Positions 48,217-57,333 of a DNA stretch of 64,000 nucleotides are shown here, in pieces. The stretch comes from Burkholderiales bacterium (GTDB taxonomy: Bacteria; Pseudomonadota; Gammaproteobacteria; Burkholderiales; Burkholderiaceae_C), in assembly GCA_013044035.1 (NCBI GenBank), contig JABEVE010000055.1, forward strand, positions 1 to 64,000. Direction: 5' to 3'. The notes beneath the pieces were generated by a model that made no database searches, was not told where the DNA came from, and worked only from the letters and a program-made list of their open reading frames with translations. A program made the translations under genes and the position numbers. Each line of letters starts with the position of its first letter. Position 1 is the first letter of the stretch.

Positions 48217-50112
48217 TTGCCAATCCGGCGTGTGGCAACCGACCGGGGGCAATGCCGGCCCCGATTTTACTAATCCTCAGTCGTTTTGGTTCAATGCCGG
48301 TAACGGTGGCCCCACAAACGGGTGGATTGGAGTTTATAAACTCTGCCTGTGGAATGGGCAAAGTTATGACACCGGCCAGGGTTCGTGGGATGTGCGCGAA
48401 GTTTTTCCAGCGTATGCGGTTGGCGGTGGATATTTCGCGTGGGAATACAATGGTTCTGCCGGCGGCGGTGGACTTGGCGCAATTTGCTATTCCTGATTGC
48501 CAATCCGGTAGCTGGCAGCCATCCGGCAGTTCCGCACCGACCAGCGGCACCATGTGCGGCATGTCCGACTATTACGGTGGCGGGGGGTATGAGCAGAATT
48601 CGACGCGGTGCGAAGGCTACGATCCTTACTACAACGGATGTCCAAGTGGATATTGGCGAGCGAACGTCGGCGCCATCTCCACGCATTGGCTTTACTCGTG
48701 CATCGCCAACTAATCGCCTTGCCAATCCGGCGTGTGGGCGAGCGCGCAAGGCGGGACGAACTGGTACACCGCCGCGTGGTGGAGCCAAGGTTCAACAGGT
48801 TGGGTCCAGAATACGACTGGCGATAATCAACTAATTCAAGCGTCGAGCGATTGGCAGCTTCGTGATTGCCAAATGCAGGGACAAGTTGATTCATGGGGAA
48901 CAGTGGCCCAAGTTTTGGATGCAACGACCTACGATGCGGGGTGCAACATAACCTTCATGGTGCCGCCAGGGCACTTTTGGGAGGTAACTGGTGGTAGATA
49001 TGGGCAGCCCTATCTAAATATACTCACATTTGTCTACACGATGTAAACAGATTTGCCAATCCGGGGCGTGGCAGAGCGCGCAGGGGAAAAGCCAAGGTCT
49101 TCAGCAAGGGCAATGGTGCCCTAGCAATCAAAGTTGCGGTGCATGGCGCGGGCCAATCTCAATCTATTATGGGTTATCTGCTGGGTACGCTGGACTTTGC
49201 TGGACAAATGACCCATCAAATGGGGGGGGTAGCTAGCGGTCCAGTTTTTTGGGGGCCTGCAGTTGGCTGGTCACCCGGTTGGTTTTCAGCCGCAGATTCC
49301 AAACCCTGCGCCACTGCTGTTTATTTTTAGTTTTGCCAATCCGGCAGTTGGCAGCCGGCAGGGGGTGGTAGCGGATTCAGCTACGCTTCCACGATGGTCA
49401 ATGCGTTTCCGTACGGCACCGTTGTTTATATTGGATCATATCGCTTCTGCGACATTGGTTATTCCAACACAGGCGTCTCGGTGTACCCAGGCGGGGAACC
49501 AGATGCCAATGGTTATATACCATGGTATTATAGTAATTACAGCGCGAATGGCATAAATCGAGTCAACTGCTTTAATTAGTCGCGCTTTGCCAATCCGGGG
49601 CGTGGCAGAGCGCCCAGGGAACCGGACTCAATAGCGGGCAAGTTGGAACCTATTGCCAGGGCAACACTTATTGCGGTCGCGCTTCAGGGGCTGGCTTAAG
49701 TCAGCCGCTGCCCACACCATAGATAAACACCCCGGCCGGATTACCACACCCGCCGCTATCCGGCGTCCAAAACGCCATATAAGAGCCAGTAGGCACGGGG
49801 ATGGAAAACGGGTAGGCATGGTTAAAGCCGGAGCCACCGTCTGGACCCCCGCGGTAGTTTCCAGAGGCCAACAGCATCGGCCCCCAGATGCTTGCGCCTG
49901 CGCCATTGAACCACTGCACGTACACGCGCCCAGGATTGCTGCCGCATGTCGAATCGTAGGCAACCCCATAGACGACCGTTGGGTTGCTGGAATACCAGTA
50001 CGGTGAAAAATATTGGTTACCGCTCCCCGCGTTGAACCAAACATCCTGCGCGCCCCAGCTCACATACTGAAAGCTCGATCCCTGCGCGCTCTGCCACGCC
50101 CCGGATTGGCAA
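48217..50112. other. Shufflon: seven sfx-like sites and seven alternative pilV C-terminal cassettes
   Basis: TTGCCAATCCGG-N4-TGG cores: + strand at 48219, 48499, 48721, 49055, 49335, 49589; - strand at 50110-50101; each encodes CQSGxW followed by a distinct ORF. Confidence 0.92.
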
Positions 50113-51368
50113 GAAAGGATTTGCCCGGATCCGTTCGCATTTGCGGCGATTGCCCCGTTGGGCGAGCAGCCAGATCCGGGCGTGGCAGCGCCATTGGCTG
50201 TGCCAACCTGAAGTTGGTTGTTCGCCCACACGACGCCGGAGCTATTGGCGCCTGCGGCAGCCGGGCCACCGGCCGGGCCCGCGGCGACCGATCCCGTGCC
50301 ATAGACGTCGTAAGACGTCACGCCGCAGCCCCAACCTGTCGGGCATGTCGACCTCGAGGTGCCCATCGCATGGATCTGTTGGGGCGTGCTGATGTCGCCT
50401 GCGGCGATGACGTTTCCAGATTGATCGACGGTGAAGAGATTGCCGGTCTGCGCGCTGTTGACCAGGGTGAACGTGCCCTTGGCGCTCTCCACGTGGATCC
50501 AGGTTCCGTTGGCACCTTTGAGGCTGAGTACGCCGCCCTCCGGCACCTGATCCCAGGTGACGACGGTCCCACTGGCAGTCGTCAGCGACGGCGTGCCGAC
50601 ACTGCCTCCCGCCTGCAGGGCCGTCAGGCTTTGCGCGCTGATCGCTTGAGCGCCGCTGATGTTGTGCAGCCCGCCGGACGTGTCGGTCATCGACAGGTCG
50701 GTCTGCATCGCGTTGAGCTCAGGGTGCCCAGCCACCTGCACCCGATACAGGTAATTGCCATTTATGGGGGTGCCTGCCGAGTTGAAATCCAGAAGCGCCA
50801 CCACATGGCCGGGCCCGGGGTTCGGATAGGACGTGCCGCCACCGATGGCTATCGGGCCCCAGCCGCCGTACGCGCCGCAGGCTTGGTTCGCGCTGCAGCC
50901 TGGAATCGACAGCGTGCCTGAGCCACCGCCGATCGTGCCGCCGATCGCGTGGATCTCGTTGGCGATCTCGACTGCGTCAGTTCCATCGATGGCGACGCCG
51001 CCACTGGACTCGAGCAGCGCTTGCAGGTTGCCCTGCGCATCCTTGGCGACCGTCACGCTCCAGCTCTGATTGAAGGGATTGGTCGGCCTCCAGCCCTGAG
51101 GCAGATACCCGTTGGTGAGATCGGGCTCACTCCCCGGGCAAGTCCCAGGCGTGGCGGGCACGCACAGCGTGAGCGGACCGGAGTTGACCGCGGTCTGCAC
51201 CGAGGCGGTGTTGGCAAGCACGTAGGCCTGCGCCGCACCGGCGATGTCCTGCGCCTGCCGCGCAGCTGCAGCCCCTGCGATCTGCTGCCCAGCCACGTGC
51301 GCGAAGTGGTCCAGCACAGGCAAGAGGATCGCGAGCGCCCCCAGCACGAAGATCATCGAGATGCCCAT
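49701..51368 (-). CDS. pilV: PilV-like shufflon pilin/adhesin (currently expressed form)
   Basis: Hydrophobic N-terminus, long constant region, 'ILSCQSGAWQSAQG' at the recombination site, variable C-terminus. Confidence 0.85.
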   Translation of the reverse strand: MGISMIFVLGALAILLPVLDHFAHVAGQQIAGAAAARQAQDIAGAAQAYVLANTASVQTAVNSGPLTLCVPATPGTCPGSEPDLTNGYLPQGWRPTNPFNQSWSVTVAKDAQGNLQALLESSGGVAIDGTDAVEIANEIHAIGGTIGGGSGTLSIPGCSANQACGAYGGWGPIAIGGGTSYPNPGPGHVVALLDFNSAGTPINGNYLYRVQVAGHPELNAMQTDLSMTDTSGGLHNISGAQAISAQSLTALQAGGSVGTPSLTTASGTVVTWDQVPEGGVLSLKGANGTWIHVESAKGTFTLVNSAQTGNLFTVDQSGNVIAAGDISTPQQIHAMGTSRSTCPTGWGCGVTSYDVYGTGSVAAGPAGGPAAAGANSSGVVWANNQLQVGTANGAATPGSGCSPNGAIAANANGSGQILSCQSGAWQSAQGSSFQYVSWGAQDVWFNAGSGNQYFSPYWYSSNPTVVYGVAYDSTCGSNPGRVYVQWFNGAGASIWGPMLLASGNYRGGPDGGSGFNHAYPFSIPVPTGSYMAFWTPDSGGCGNPAGVFIYGVGSG

Positions 51369-51393
51369 CCTGTTCTCCTGTGTATGTCGACGT

Positions 51394-51876
51394 CTACTTC
51401 GCGCTCACGACCATGGCGCCGTTGGGGACCCCCGCCGGGGCAGGTTGCGGGTTGTTCATCTGCGGATTGACCAACGTGCCGTTCTCGTCGACGGTGATCG
51501 ACAAGTTGCCGGCGGCCACGGCGTCCTGTTTGATCAGCTTGCCTACCGCGCTGCCGGTCTGCGCCGTCGGCAAGAGCGCCCAGGCGTAGGGCACGCCACC
51601 GGAGACGAACGCTCCGTGCTGCATGCCACTGCGCGTCATCGCGGCGGGTAATGTCGACCAGGACGAGCCAAGCTCAGTGACCATCTGCTGATCGCTAATC
51701 TGGCCGCTGTAGCCCGGGTTCGCGGTGAGAAACGCGCCCGCCGCCTGGCCGTACATCTGCGTCCACTCCGCCTGCGTCGTCTGTTGGGCCGCGAGCGGCG
51801 ACGGGGCCACTGTGTCCTTGATGTAACCCATCACTGCCAACGCCGCCAGAAGCACAATCACCAATGCATAGGCCAT
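51394..51876 (-). CDS. PilM-like (R64-type) pilus protein
   Basis: 160 aa; N-terminal TM then 'TEWTQMYGQAAGAF'-type region, located in the pil operon. Confidence 0.55.
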   Translation of the reverse strand: MAYALVIVLLAALAVMGYIKDTVAPSPLAAQQTTQAEWTQMYGQAAGAFLTANPGYSGQISDQQMVTELGSSWSTLPAAMTRSGMQHGAFVSGGVPYAWALLPTAQTGSAVGKLIKQDAVAAGNLSITVDENGTLVNPQMNNPQPAPAGVPNGAMVVSAK

Positions 51877-51888
51877 GCCTGTTCTCCT

Positions 51889-52164
51889 TCAGTGCAGGCT
51901 GAACGCCAGGGCCACGATACGCGAGCGACGCCGGGTCCACGCCAGGATGCGGCTCGACCATCCGAGGGCGGCAGACACCAGCAGCAATGCGCTCCAAACG
52001 GCGTTCAGAGCGATCCAGCCCGCCGCCGTTGCATGGCGATACTGCCAGATCGCCCAGGCCAGGCTGGCCGCGCCCAGGGCGGCATCGACCCACCGCCAGA
52101 CATCACGCCAGGGCGCCGGCGCGTTCTCGCTCCGAGGGGGCGTGGCGCTCATCATCGTGTTCAT
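51889..52164 (-). CDS. Small membrane protein
   Basis: 91 aa with two hydrophobic segments; ATGA overlap with upstream ATPase. Confidence 0.5.
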   Translation of the reverse strand: MNTMMSATPPRSENAPAPWRDVWRWVDAALGAASLAWAIWQYRHATAAGWIALNAVWSALLLVSAALGWSSRILAWTRRRSRIVALAFSLH

Positions 52165-53093
52165 CGCTGCTCCGTTGCCAGAAAACGCAGACGTTGCCGC
52201 TCGAGGTCATCGGCCAGCTTCGCCACGTCACCCTGCCGGATCTTGGTCCGGATGATTTCGTCGTCCTTCGAGCGCGGGTCCAGGACCAACGGTTGGGTGC
52301 GCAAGATGCTTTCGCTGCCGCCGGCGGATGCAGCGCGGCGCTCCAGGCGCATGGAAATCACCACCCGCAGCGACTGCGCGAGAGACTGCCAGTTGCCGAG
52401 CAGGCCGAGCTTGAGAACGGCTTGCTGCACGGTCTCGGCGTGCAACGTGGACACGACCAGCATGCCGGAGGCGGAAGCGAGTTCGGCCACGGTCGCCGCC
52501 GACGTCTCACGGATCTCGCCGATGTAGAAGGTGTCGGCACTCGATCGCAGCGTGTCGGCGAACACGCGTCCGATTTCCGTGTCCTCGGCGATGTCCTCCT
52601 GATAGCACTGCCCTTTGCCGTGGACGCCCTGCAGGTCGTATTCCACCGGGTTTTCCGCTGTCCAGGTGAAGCCGCCGATCTCGCGCATGCGTGCCAGCAG
52701 CATCGCGCAAGCGGCTGTGGTCTTCCCGGCGGCGGGCGGGCCACAGAAGATCACGAGCCCGCTGCGCAGTTCGGGATCGCGCAGCTGTTTGGCGACGCTG
52801 GGCGCGAGACGGAGATCGTCGAGCTCGCGCACCTGGCGCTCCACCCGCCGCACCATGAACACGGGGCCGCGTTGCGTCTCGCGTCGTTGTGCACGCAGCC
52901 GAAGGCCGTGGAAATCGACCAGAAAGCGCGGCACCTTCTTGTCCGACAACGCCTCGTGCAGGTCGCGCAGCTCGGGCCACATCCCATTGGGCAGCACCTC
53001 GAGCTCCAGAGAGCGCCCGCGCGTCTTCGCGCGACAGGCCTCGGGTTCGGCCTGCACGGCCAGGTCGGTGAATGGCAGATCCGCCAGACGCAT
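52161..53093 (-). CDS. PilT/PilJ-like secretion ATPase
   Basis: 'VIFCGPPAAGKTTAACAMLLARM', 'YIGEIRETSAATVAELASASGMLVVSTLHAETV'. Confidence 0.8.
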   Translation of the reverse strand: MRLADLPFTDLAVQAEPEACRAKTRGRSLELEVLPNGMWPELRDLHEALSDKKVPRFLVDFHGLRLRAQRRETQRGPVFMVRRVERQVRELDDLRLAPSVAKQLRDPELRSGLVIFCGPPAAGKTTAACAMLLARMREIGGFTWTAENPVEYDLQGVHGKGQCYQEDIAEDTEIGRVFADTLRSSADTFYIGEIRETSAATVAELASASGMLVVSTLHAETVQQAVLKLGLLGNWQSLAQSLRVVISMRLERRAASAGGSESILRTQPLVLDPRSKDDEIIRTKIRQGDVAKLADDLERQRLRFLATEQR

Positions 53094-53202
53094 GCTCAGT
53101 TCTCCACGGGGTAGACAGACGCCCGCACCTGGTCGAGCTTCGACCGGGGGCGGGGCAAGGATGCGGCCATCATGACGGGGTGCTTGGTGTAGCCGCCGGC
53201 GG

Positions 53203-53234
53203 TCTTGTGGCGACTGCCCGTCGTCGCCACAAGA
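53203..53234 (-). terminator. Stem-loop just after pilS stop (attenuator or mRNA stabiliser)
   Basis: TCTTGTGGCGAC-tgcccgtc-GTCGCCACAAGA, 12-bp perfect stem, 3 nt after the stop codon. Confidence 0.65.
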
Positions 53235-53237
53235 TCC

Positions 53238-53756
53238 TCAGTTGCCCAGGGTGTAGGTGAACGCCAGCGAGTTGCCATTCGCGTTCGTGCAGATGGTGGC
53301 CGCTTGCGCGTCGGTCGCCACGCTGTTCTGGCTGTTGACCCCGGCGCCCACCGTCGTGCCCGAATTGGTCCCGTAGTCACTCACCGTTCCAGCGAGCTTG
53401 ATGCACTCCTGCTGGGTCAGGTTGTTCACGCCCAGGCCGACGGCGTTGTTGCTGCCGCCATTGACGCTTGCAGTGCCGAGCACGGCGAGGGTGCCACCAT
53501 ACGGCGTGTTCACGGTTCCGGTGGCCGTATCCACGTTGCCGGACGGGATGTCGCCGTTGGCGATCTCGGTTGCGGTCGTCGCGCCGGCGAACGAACCCTC
53601 GGTCGTGTAATGCGAACTCATGTTGGCCGAGACCGTGCCGATTTCCTCGGCCATGGCCTCGTTCTTGGACCCACCCAGGACGGACTTGCCCTGGATCAGC
53701 GAATACACGATGAAGACGATTGCTGCGCCGAGCGCGAAGATGATGGCGATGGCCAT
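53238..53756 (-). CDS. pilS: PilS-like type IV major pilin
   Basis: Hydrophobic N-terminus 'MAIAIIFALGAAIVFIVYSLIQ', '...GDIPSGNVDTATGTVNTPYGG', C-terminal Cys pair; between pilR-like and pilV-like genes. Confidence 0.75.
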   Translation of the reverse strand: MAIAIIFALGAAIVFIVYSLIQGKSVLGGSKNEAMAEEIGTVSANMSSHYTTEGSFAGATTATEIANGDIPSGNVDTATGTVNTPYGGTLAVLGTASVNGGSNNAVGLGVNNLTQQECIKLAGTVSDYGTNSGTTVGAGVNSQNSVATDAQAATICTNANGNSLAFTYTLGN

Positions 53757-53783
53757 GGTGTTGCTCCCTTGTGTGTAGAAAAC

Positions 53784-54929
53784 TCAGTGGGCCGCCGACT
53801 GCATCACGGTCTGCAGGGACATCATCCCGAAGACCGTGATGAGCATGACGACATTGACCAGGATGTTGCTGACGGTGCCCAAGACCGTGATCAAGCCGAC
53901 CACCTTGGCCTCGTACTCTTCGAACCACTCGCCGGCCACGCGTTTGATCGTGGCCGGAAAGTCCGCGAACCCGGAAAACGCCTTGAGATCCATGATCAGC
54001 GTCTTCTCGGGAAAACCATGCCCGGCCGCCGCGAATGCGGCGCCGAGTTCCATGCCGCCTTGCACGCGAATGCGCGCGGCCGCCAAGCGCTCGCGCATCC
54101 AGGGCGTCGACCACGACTCCTGCTGCTGCAGCGCCCGGGCGACCGGAGTGCCAGCCGCAAGAAAGTCCGCGAAGGCCATCACCCACTCGGCCGCCTTGAG
54201 CGCTTTGTAGATCGACCAGGGAGGGAGCGAATCCAACTTCACACGGATCGGGCCCGTGAAGTTGGATAGCGTGGCGAACGCCAGCGCGATCAACCCGATG
54301 AAGCCGAGCAGAACCCAGGCCGACCACGGCGAGTTCGCCACGGCCGCCATCGGCAGCAGCAGCTTGGCCATCGGCGGCCACTTGCTTGGGGGCGCCAGGG
54401 ACATCATGGGCGGGACCATCTGCGAACCAATCAGATCGACGAGGTAGATCACCGAGCCGAACGTCACGAGCGGATCGAACAGCATGCCGCCGATTTTTCG
54501 CACGATGCGCTTGACCACGGCTTGCGTGCCGGCGGCGCTGCGCAGCGTCTGCGGCAGCGCCCCCGAGGCCTCGCCCGAGCGAATGAGGCCGCGCTCGGAG
54601 TCCGGCGCCCAGCCGCGCAAGGCATCGGCCAGCGTCGAGCCTCCGCTGACGCGCAGCGCAACCTCCGAGAGCGCGCGCACGTTCACGTTGAAGCGGCGCT
54701 TCCAGGCCGGGCCCGCCATCTCGACGGTCTGGTCGCGCAGCTCCAGGATGGCCGCCGCCACCTGCTTGCCGTTTTCGACGTAGGTCGCCAGCCGCCGGTA
54801 GAACTGCATGCGCTGCGCCGCGCCCCACCGGCGGCGCTCCAGCGCATCGTTGATCTCGCGCAGCCGGGCCACACCCGGCAACTCGCCCAACAGCGCTGCG
54901 CCATCGGCGATCATGTCCTCAAGCCTCAC
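53784..54929 (-). CDS. pilR: PilR-like (GspF family) inner-membrane platform protein
   Basis: GspF-like repeats, 'LADALRGWAPDSERGLIRSGEASGALPQTL'; ATGA overlap with pilQ. Confidence 0.8.
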   Translation of the reverse strand: MRLEDMIADGAALLGELPGVARLREINDALERRRWGAAQRMQFYRRLATYVENGKQVAAAILELRDQTVEMAGPAWKRRFNVNVRALSEVALRVSGGSTLADALRGWAPDSERGLIRSGEASGALPQTLRSAAGTQAVVKRIVRKIGGMLFDPLVTFGSVIYLVDLIGSQMVPPMMSLAPPSKWPPMAKLLLPMAAVANSPWSAWVLLGFIGLIALAFATLSNFTGPIRVKLDSLPPWSIYKALKAAEWVMAFADFLAAGTPVARALQQQESWSTPWMRERLAAARIRVQGGMELGAAFAAAGHGFPEKTLIMDLKAFSGFADFPATIKRVAGEWFEEYEAKVVGLITVLGTVSNILVNVVMLITVFGMMSLQTVMQSAAH

Positions 54930-56791
54930 AGGTTGTTCTCCTTCAGCAGTTCTTCCTCGGTGAGCAGGTCTTCCTTCGTCAGGTCACGCTGCTCTTCGCA
55001 CGGTGGCTTGATGGCGCCGAGCGCTTGCACGAGATCTCGCGGATCCACGAGCCCGCTGAGGACCTTGAGCGCGCCGTGAGCCATCATGTCGGGCTCCGCG
55101 TCACTGCGGGCGGCGTAATTGCGCCGCGCAACGGCCGCACCGTGCTCGAGCAGCTCGGCCAGTAGGGTGTCGTCGGTCAGAACGACGTGGGCCACGACCG
55201 TGCGCCCACTCTCGCCGGTGCCCTGGCAGTGCTTGCAGCCGCCTTCGCGGCGCACGCGCACCCGCGACAGATCCCCAAGAAACGGGGCGCGCCGGGCCCA
55301 CATCCGCAGAGCTTTTGCCTCGTCGGCCGGCAGGATCTCTTGGATGTCGCCCACGGTCGCGGCGCAATGCGGGCACACCGTCTTGACCAGACGCTGGGCG
55401 GTGAGTGAGGTCAGCACCGTCGGGTCGCCCAGCATGAAGCGGTCCACACCCATGCCGACGAGGCGCGGCATGGCCATGAAGATGTCGCTCGCATGCAGGG
55501 TCGACCACACGGGGTGGCCCGTGATCGACGCATTGATCGCCTCTCGGGCAACTTCCAGTCCGCGGATTTCCCCCACCATGATCACGTCCGGATCCTGGCG
55601 CAACGCCGTCTTGAGCTTGCCGGCGAAAGCAGTCGATTTCTCTTCGTCGCTGTTGGCGTTGTTGATGAGGTACTGCCAGATGCTCGGGTGGTCGAACTCG
55701 TCCTCCACCGGGTCTTCCATCGTGATGACGCGAATGTCATTGCGCGCATCCACGATCGCGCGCAGCTGCTGCGCAAGCGTCGTGGATTTGCCCGACCCTG
55801 TGGGGCCGGTGAAGAGGTTGATGCCCATGGTCTCGCGCGCAAGCCGTGCGTATGAGCGCTGGTGGCGCGCGCAATACCCAAGCCTGGCTAGGCGCGCGGA
55901 GCCCTGCGCGCTGATCTGCCCATCCTCGCGGCGGCGGTACAAAAGGCGTGCCGCGAGATTCATGCCGCGGACCGTGACGCTCCGCGCCAGTCGCACGCCA
56001 GACAGGGGCAGCTCCTGCCCGTCCGCGGTGCGCAGAAAGACGGCATCGGAGATGACCGCGTGCTGGTCATCCCCCTCACGCACCTGGCTATCGGCCACCT
56101 TGGCCATGCCTTGGAACATGGCGCGCAACATGGCGTCGCCATCAGCCCAGGGCTTGATCTCGCGCACGATGCGCAGGGATCCGTTCAGGCGGAACTGGAC
56201 GAGCAGGCCCCCTTCCTCTGCGTCCGCTGCCAGGGTCAAGTGGATGTCGGACGCTCGCTTCTCGACCGCTTCGGCAATCAGCATGCTCACACGGCGCACG
56301 GCGGCCTGTCCGGCAACCTCTTTCTTCGGCGATGCGGCGACGCTGCGACGCTTGCGGAATTCTTCCTTGTCGCATGTGACGACGTGCAAGAGATCGCCCG
56401 CGCGGCGGGCGGCATCCTCCTGCCACGACAGCAGCGGGGCCGAGCTGCGGCGACCCTGCTCGACATAGAGCGTCCCACCGTCGATGACGGCGTATTCCTG
56501 CGCGACCGAGGGCAGCGGCGCGAGTGCAAGTTTTCCGATTTCTTCGGACACGGCCGCGCGCAGCGCAGCCTCGGTGATCAAGTGGTCATGGACCAGGATG
56601 TGCTGCAGCGCCGCGCCTGTCTCGCGTTGCTTGCGCAGCGCTTGCGTTATCGCCTCGCGCGTGATCAGCTCGCGGCGCACGAGCAAGGTGGCCAGCCGTG
56701 AGACTGCCGCGGCAGGGACAGCGGCGGGCGCACGAGCGGCGCTCGCCGCACTACGCTGCGGCGAGCGCAGTGCGCTCTTCAGTCCCAGCAT
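54926..56791 (-). CDS. pilQ: PilQ-like (GspE family) secretion ATPase
   Basis: 'LFTGPTGSGKSTTLAQQLRAI', 'EDPVEDEF', 'VGEIRGLEVAREAINASITGHPVWSTLHASD', C-terminal CxxC Zn motifs. Confidence 0.85.
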   Translation of the reverse strand: MLGLKSALRSPQRSAASAARAPAAVPAAAVSRLATLLVRRELITREAITQALRKQRETGAALQHILVHDHLITEAALRAAVSEEIGKLALAPLPSVAQEYAVIDGGTLYVEQGRRSSAPLLSWQEDAARRAGDLLHVVTCDKEEFRKRRSVAASPKKEVAGQAAVRRVSMLIAEAVEKRASDIHLTLAADAEEGGLLVQFRLNGSLRIVREIKPWADGDAMLRAMFQGMAKVADSQVREGDDQHAVISDAVFLRTADGQELPLSGVRLARSVTVRGMNLAARLLYRRREDGQISAQGSARLARLGYCARHQRSYARLARETMGINLFTGPTGSGKSTTLAQQLRAIVDARNDIRVITMEDPVEDEFDHPSIWQYLINNANSDEEKSTAFAGKLKTALRQDPDVIMVGEIRGLEVAREAINASITGHPVWSTLHASDIFMAMPRLVGMGVDRFMLGDPTVLTSLTAQRLVKTVCPHCAATVGDIQEILPADEAKALRMWARRAPFLGDLSRVRVRREGGCKHCQGTGESGRTVVAHVVLTDDTLLAELLEHGAAVARRNYAARSDAEPDMMAHGALKVLSGLVDPRDLVQALGAIKPPCEEQRDLTKEDLLTEEELLKENNL

Positions 56792-56813
56792 CGCGATCCA
56801 CTCCACCACGCTC

Positions 56814-57326
56814 TCACACGCCCAGGCGCCGTACCGTGCCGCCGTGCGAGACGGTGACTTGCGACACGGTAATGCTGAGCACCGTCCAGCCGCCGGGCAG
56901 CGTGTCGCCGACATGTGCCTCGACCACGTGGCCGCCCACCAGCAGTTGTGCGCTCAGATGCCCGTTCACGCCCGAGACGAGCTGAACGACCATGGTCTCG
57001 TCGTCGTTCGTGCCCGGACCGCGCCGCATGGTGCGGTTCGGTACGCCGCCCTGCCAGGCCGGTGCCCCGACATAGCCCAGTCCACCGGCGTTCGTGCCGC
57101 CGAGCGGCTTCTTGGCGCCCGCGATTTCGGCATCCTTCTTGGCGATTTCCGCCTGGACAGTCTTCACCGCGAGTTGTGCGTACAGGGCGCTGAGTTGCGC
57201 CCCGACCTGCGCGGGCGCCATCGGTGGCACGCTCGCGGCCTCAGCCGGGGCGCTCGCCGCCCACGCGCTTCCCATGGCGCACACGGCGGCGATGGCGAAG
57301 GAGATTCGTGCGATTCGACGTTTCAT
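56814..57326 (-). CDS. pilP: PilP-like pilus biogenesis protein
   Basis: Signal peptide; 'VGAPAWQGG...LVGGHVVEAHVGDTLPGGWTVLSI'. Confidence 0.7.
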   Translation of the reverse strand: MKRRIARISFAIAAVCAMGSAWAASAPAEAASVPPMAPAQVGAQLSALYAQLAVKTVQAEIAKKDAEIAGAKKPLGGTNAGGLGYVGAPAWQGGVPNRTMRRGPGTNDDETMVVQLVSGVNGHLSAQLLVGGHVVEAHVGDTLPGGWTVLSITVSQVTVSHGGTVRRLGV

Positions 57327-57333
57327 GGTGTCC

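Noticed and set aside
48217-49723. CRISPR array interpretation of the repeated GCCAATCCGG motifs
   Set aside because: Spacing is irregular (roughly 220-330 bp) and the intervals are in-frame coding cassettes; fits a shufflon.
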